Shown here piece by piece: positions 63,967 to 64,000 of a stretch of DNA of 64,000 bases (its first letter is position 1; each line of letters starts with the position of its first letter). Both the position numbers and the translations under genes were made by a program. The stretch lies in the NCBI RefSeq assembly GCF_021117405.1, contig NZ_CP088251.1:1860001-1924000 (forward strand), read 5' to 3'. The stretch comes from Frateuria edaphi (GTDB lineage Bacteria; Pseudomonadota; Gammaproteobacteria; Xanthomonadales; Rhodanobacteraceae). The notes beneath the pieces are model-generated. The model had not been told where the DNA came from and did not search any database. It saw nothing but the letters and a program-made list of their open reading frames with translations.

Positions 63967-64000
63967 GGTGGCTCCCTTTGGACGCGGCATCGGCTCCGGA

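Overview
The window is a dense, high-GC stretch of bacterial chromosome. The organism looks like a gammaproteobacterium of the order Lysobacterales (Xanthomonadales), most likely the Rhodanobacteraceae (Dyella, Rhodanobacter, Luteibacter group). The support is gammaproteobacterial core gene order (lepB-DUF4845-rnc-era-recO, ftsK-lolA-rarA-serS, orn-folP-glmM, rne divergent from rluC), an RpfE-like gene beside recJ as I recall it in Xanthomonas, and several families of short palindromic repeats. The genus assignment is inference. I see no prophage, insertion sequence, CRISPR array or integrase; the window is mostly housekeeping, with its novelty in regulation and repeats.

Layout. 1-6.1 kb (minus strand): the N-terminal part of asnB behind a textbook Asn-codon attenuator; a STAS-like protein; the translationally coupled trio yheS (ABC-F), an RpfE-like protein and recJ. 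6.2-10.9 kb (plus): a small exported protein, the agmatine-to-putrescine pair aguA-aguB, a TraB/GumN membrane protein, and two class I c-type cytochromes behind an FNR-like site. 11-19.7 kb: nfuA, phhB, rluC divergent from rne, a UvrY/GacA-type regulator, a tpiA-secG-tRNA-Leu unit and an SDR. 19.7-26.7 kb: two unrelated Fe(II) oxygenases, orn-folP-glmM, sbcB and a DUF2461 protein. 26.7-37.7 kb: two MFS transporters, a 54-residue membrane protein, ligA-VOC-epmA, a PAP2 protein, rnk, and the Na+/H+ antiporters NhaD and a CPA2 member. 38-41.5 kb: a Crp/Fnr regulator divergent from a phytochrome-like histidine kinase, with a perfect palindrome between them. 41.8-50.5 kb: tRNA-Ser, serS, rarA, DUF1275, lolA, ftsK and ald. 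50.7-64 kb: trxB, a cold-shock gene, a CYTH-nagZ-hpt-MTIP salvage operon, rlmD, ydbH-ydbL, a REC-Hpt protein, and the recO-era-rnc-DUF4845-lepB cluster.

How the genes work together. Many neighbours overlap by ATGA (yheS/RpfE-like/recJ, ligA/VOC/epmA, glmM/oxygenase, nagZ/hpt), which implies translational coupling. Functional pairs are AguA+AguB (putrescine), MTIP+Hpt (hypoxanthine salvage), SerS+tRNA-Ser, YdbH+YdbL (envelope), and LepB/Rnc/Era (secretion, RNA processing and ribosome assembly).

Most interesting signals: (1) a leader peptide with three consecutive Asn codons plus mutually exclusive antiterminator and terminator helices upstream of asnB; (2) a pair of palindromic repeats inserted in frame in yheS, next to the ATP-binding A-loop of its second ABC domain; (3) a phytochrome-type kinase without a canonical chromophore cysteine; (4) a TGTCC-N6-GGACA palindrome beside a divergent Crp/Fnr gene; (5) a ydbH-ydbL pair without ynbE, in which YdbL itself carries a lipobox.
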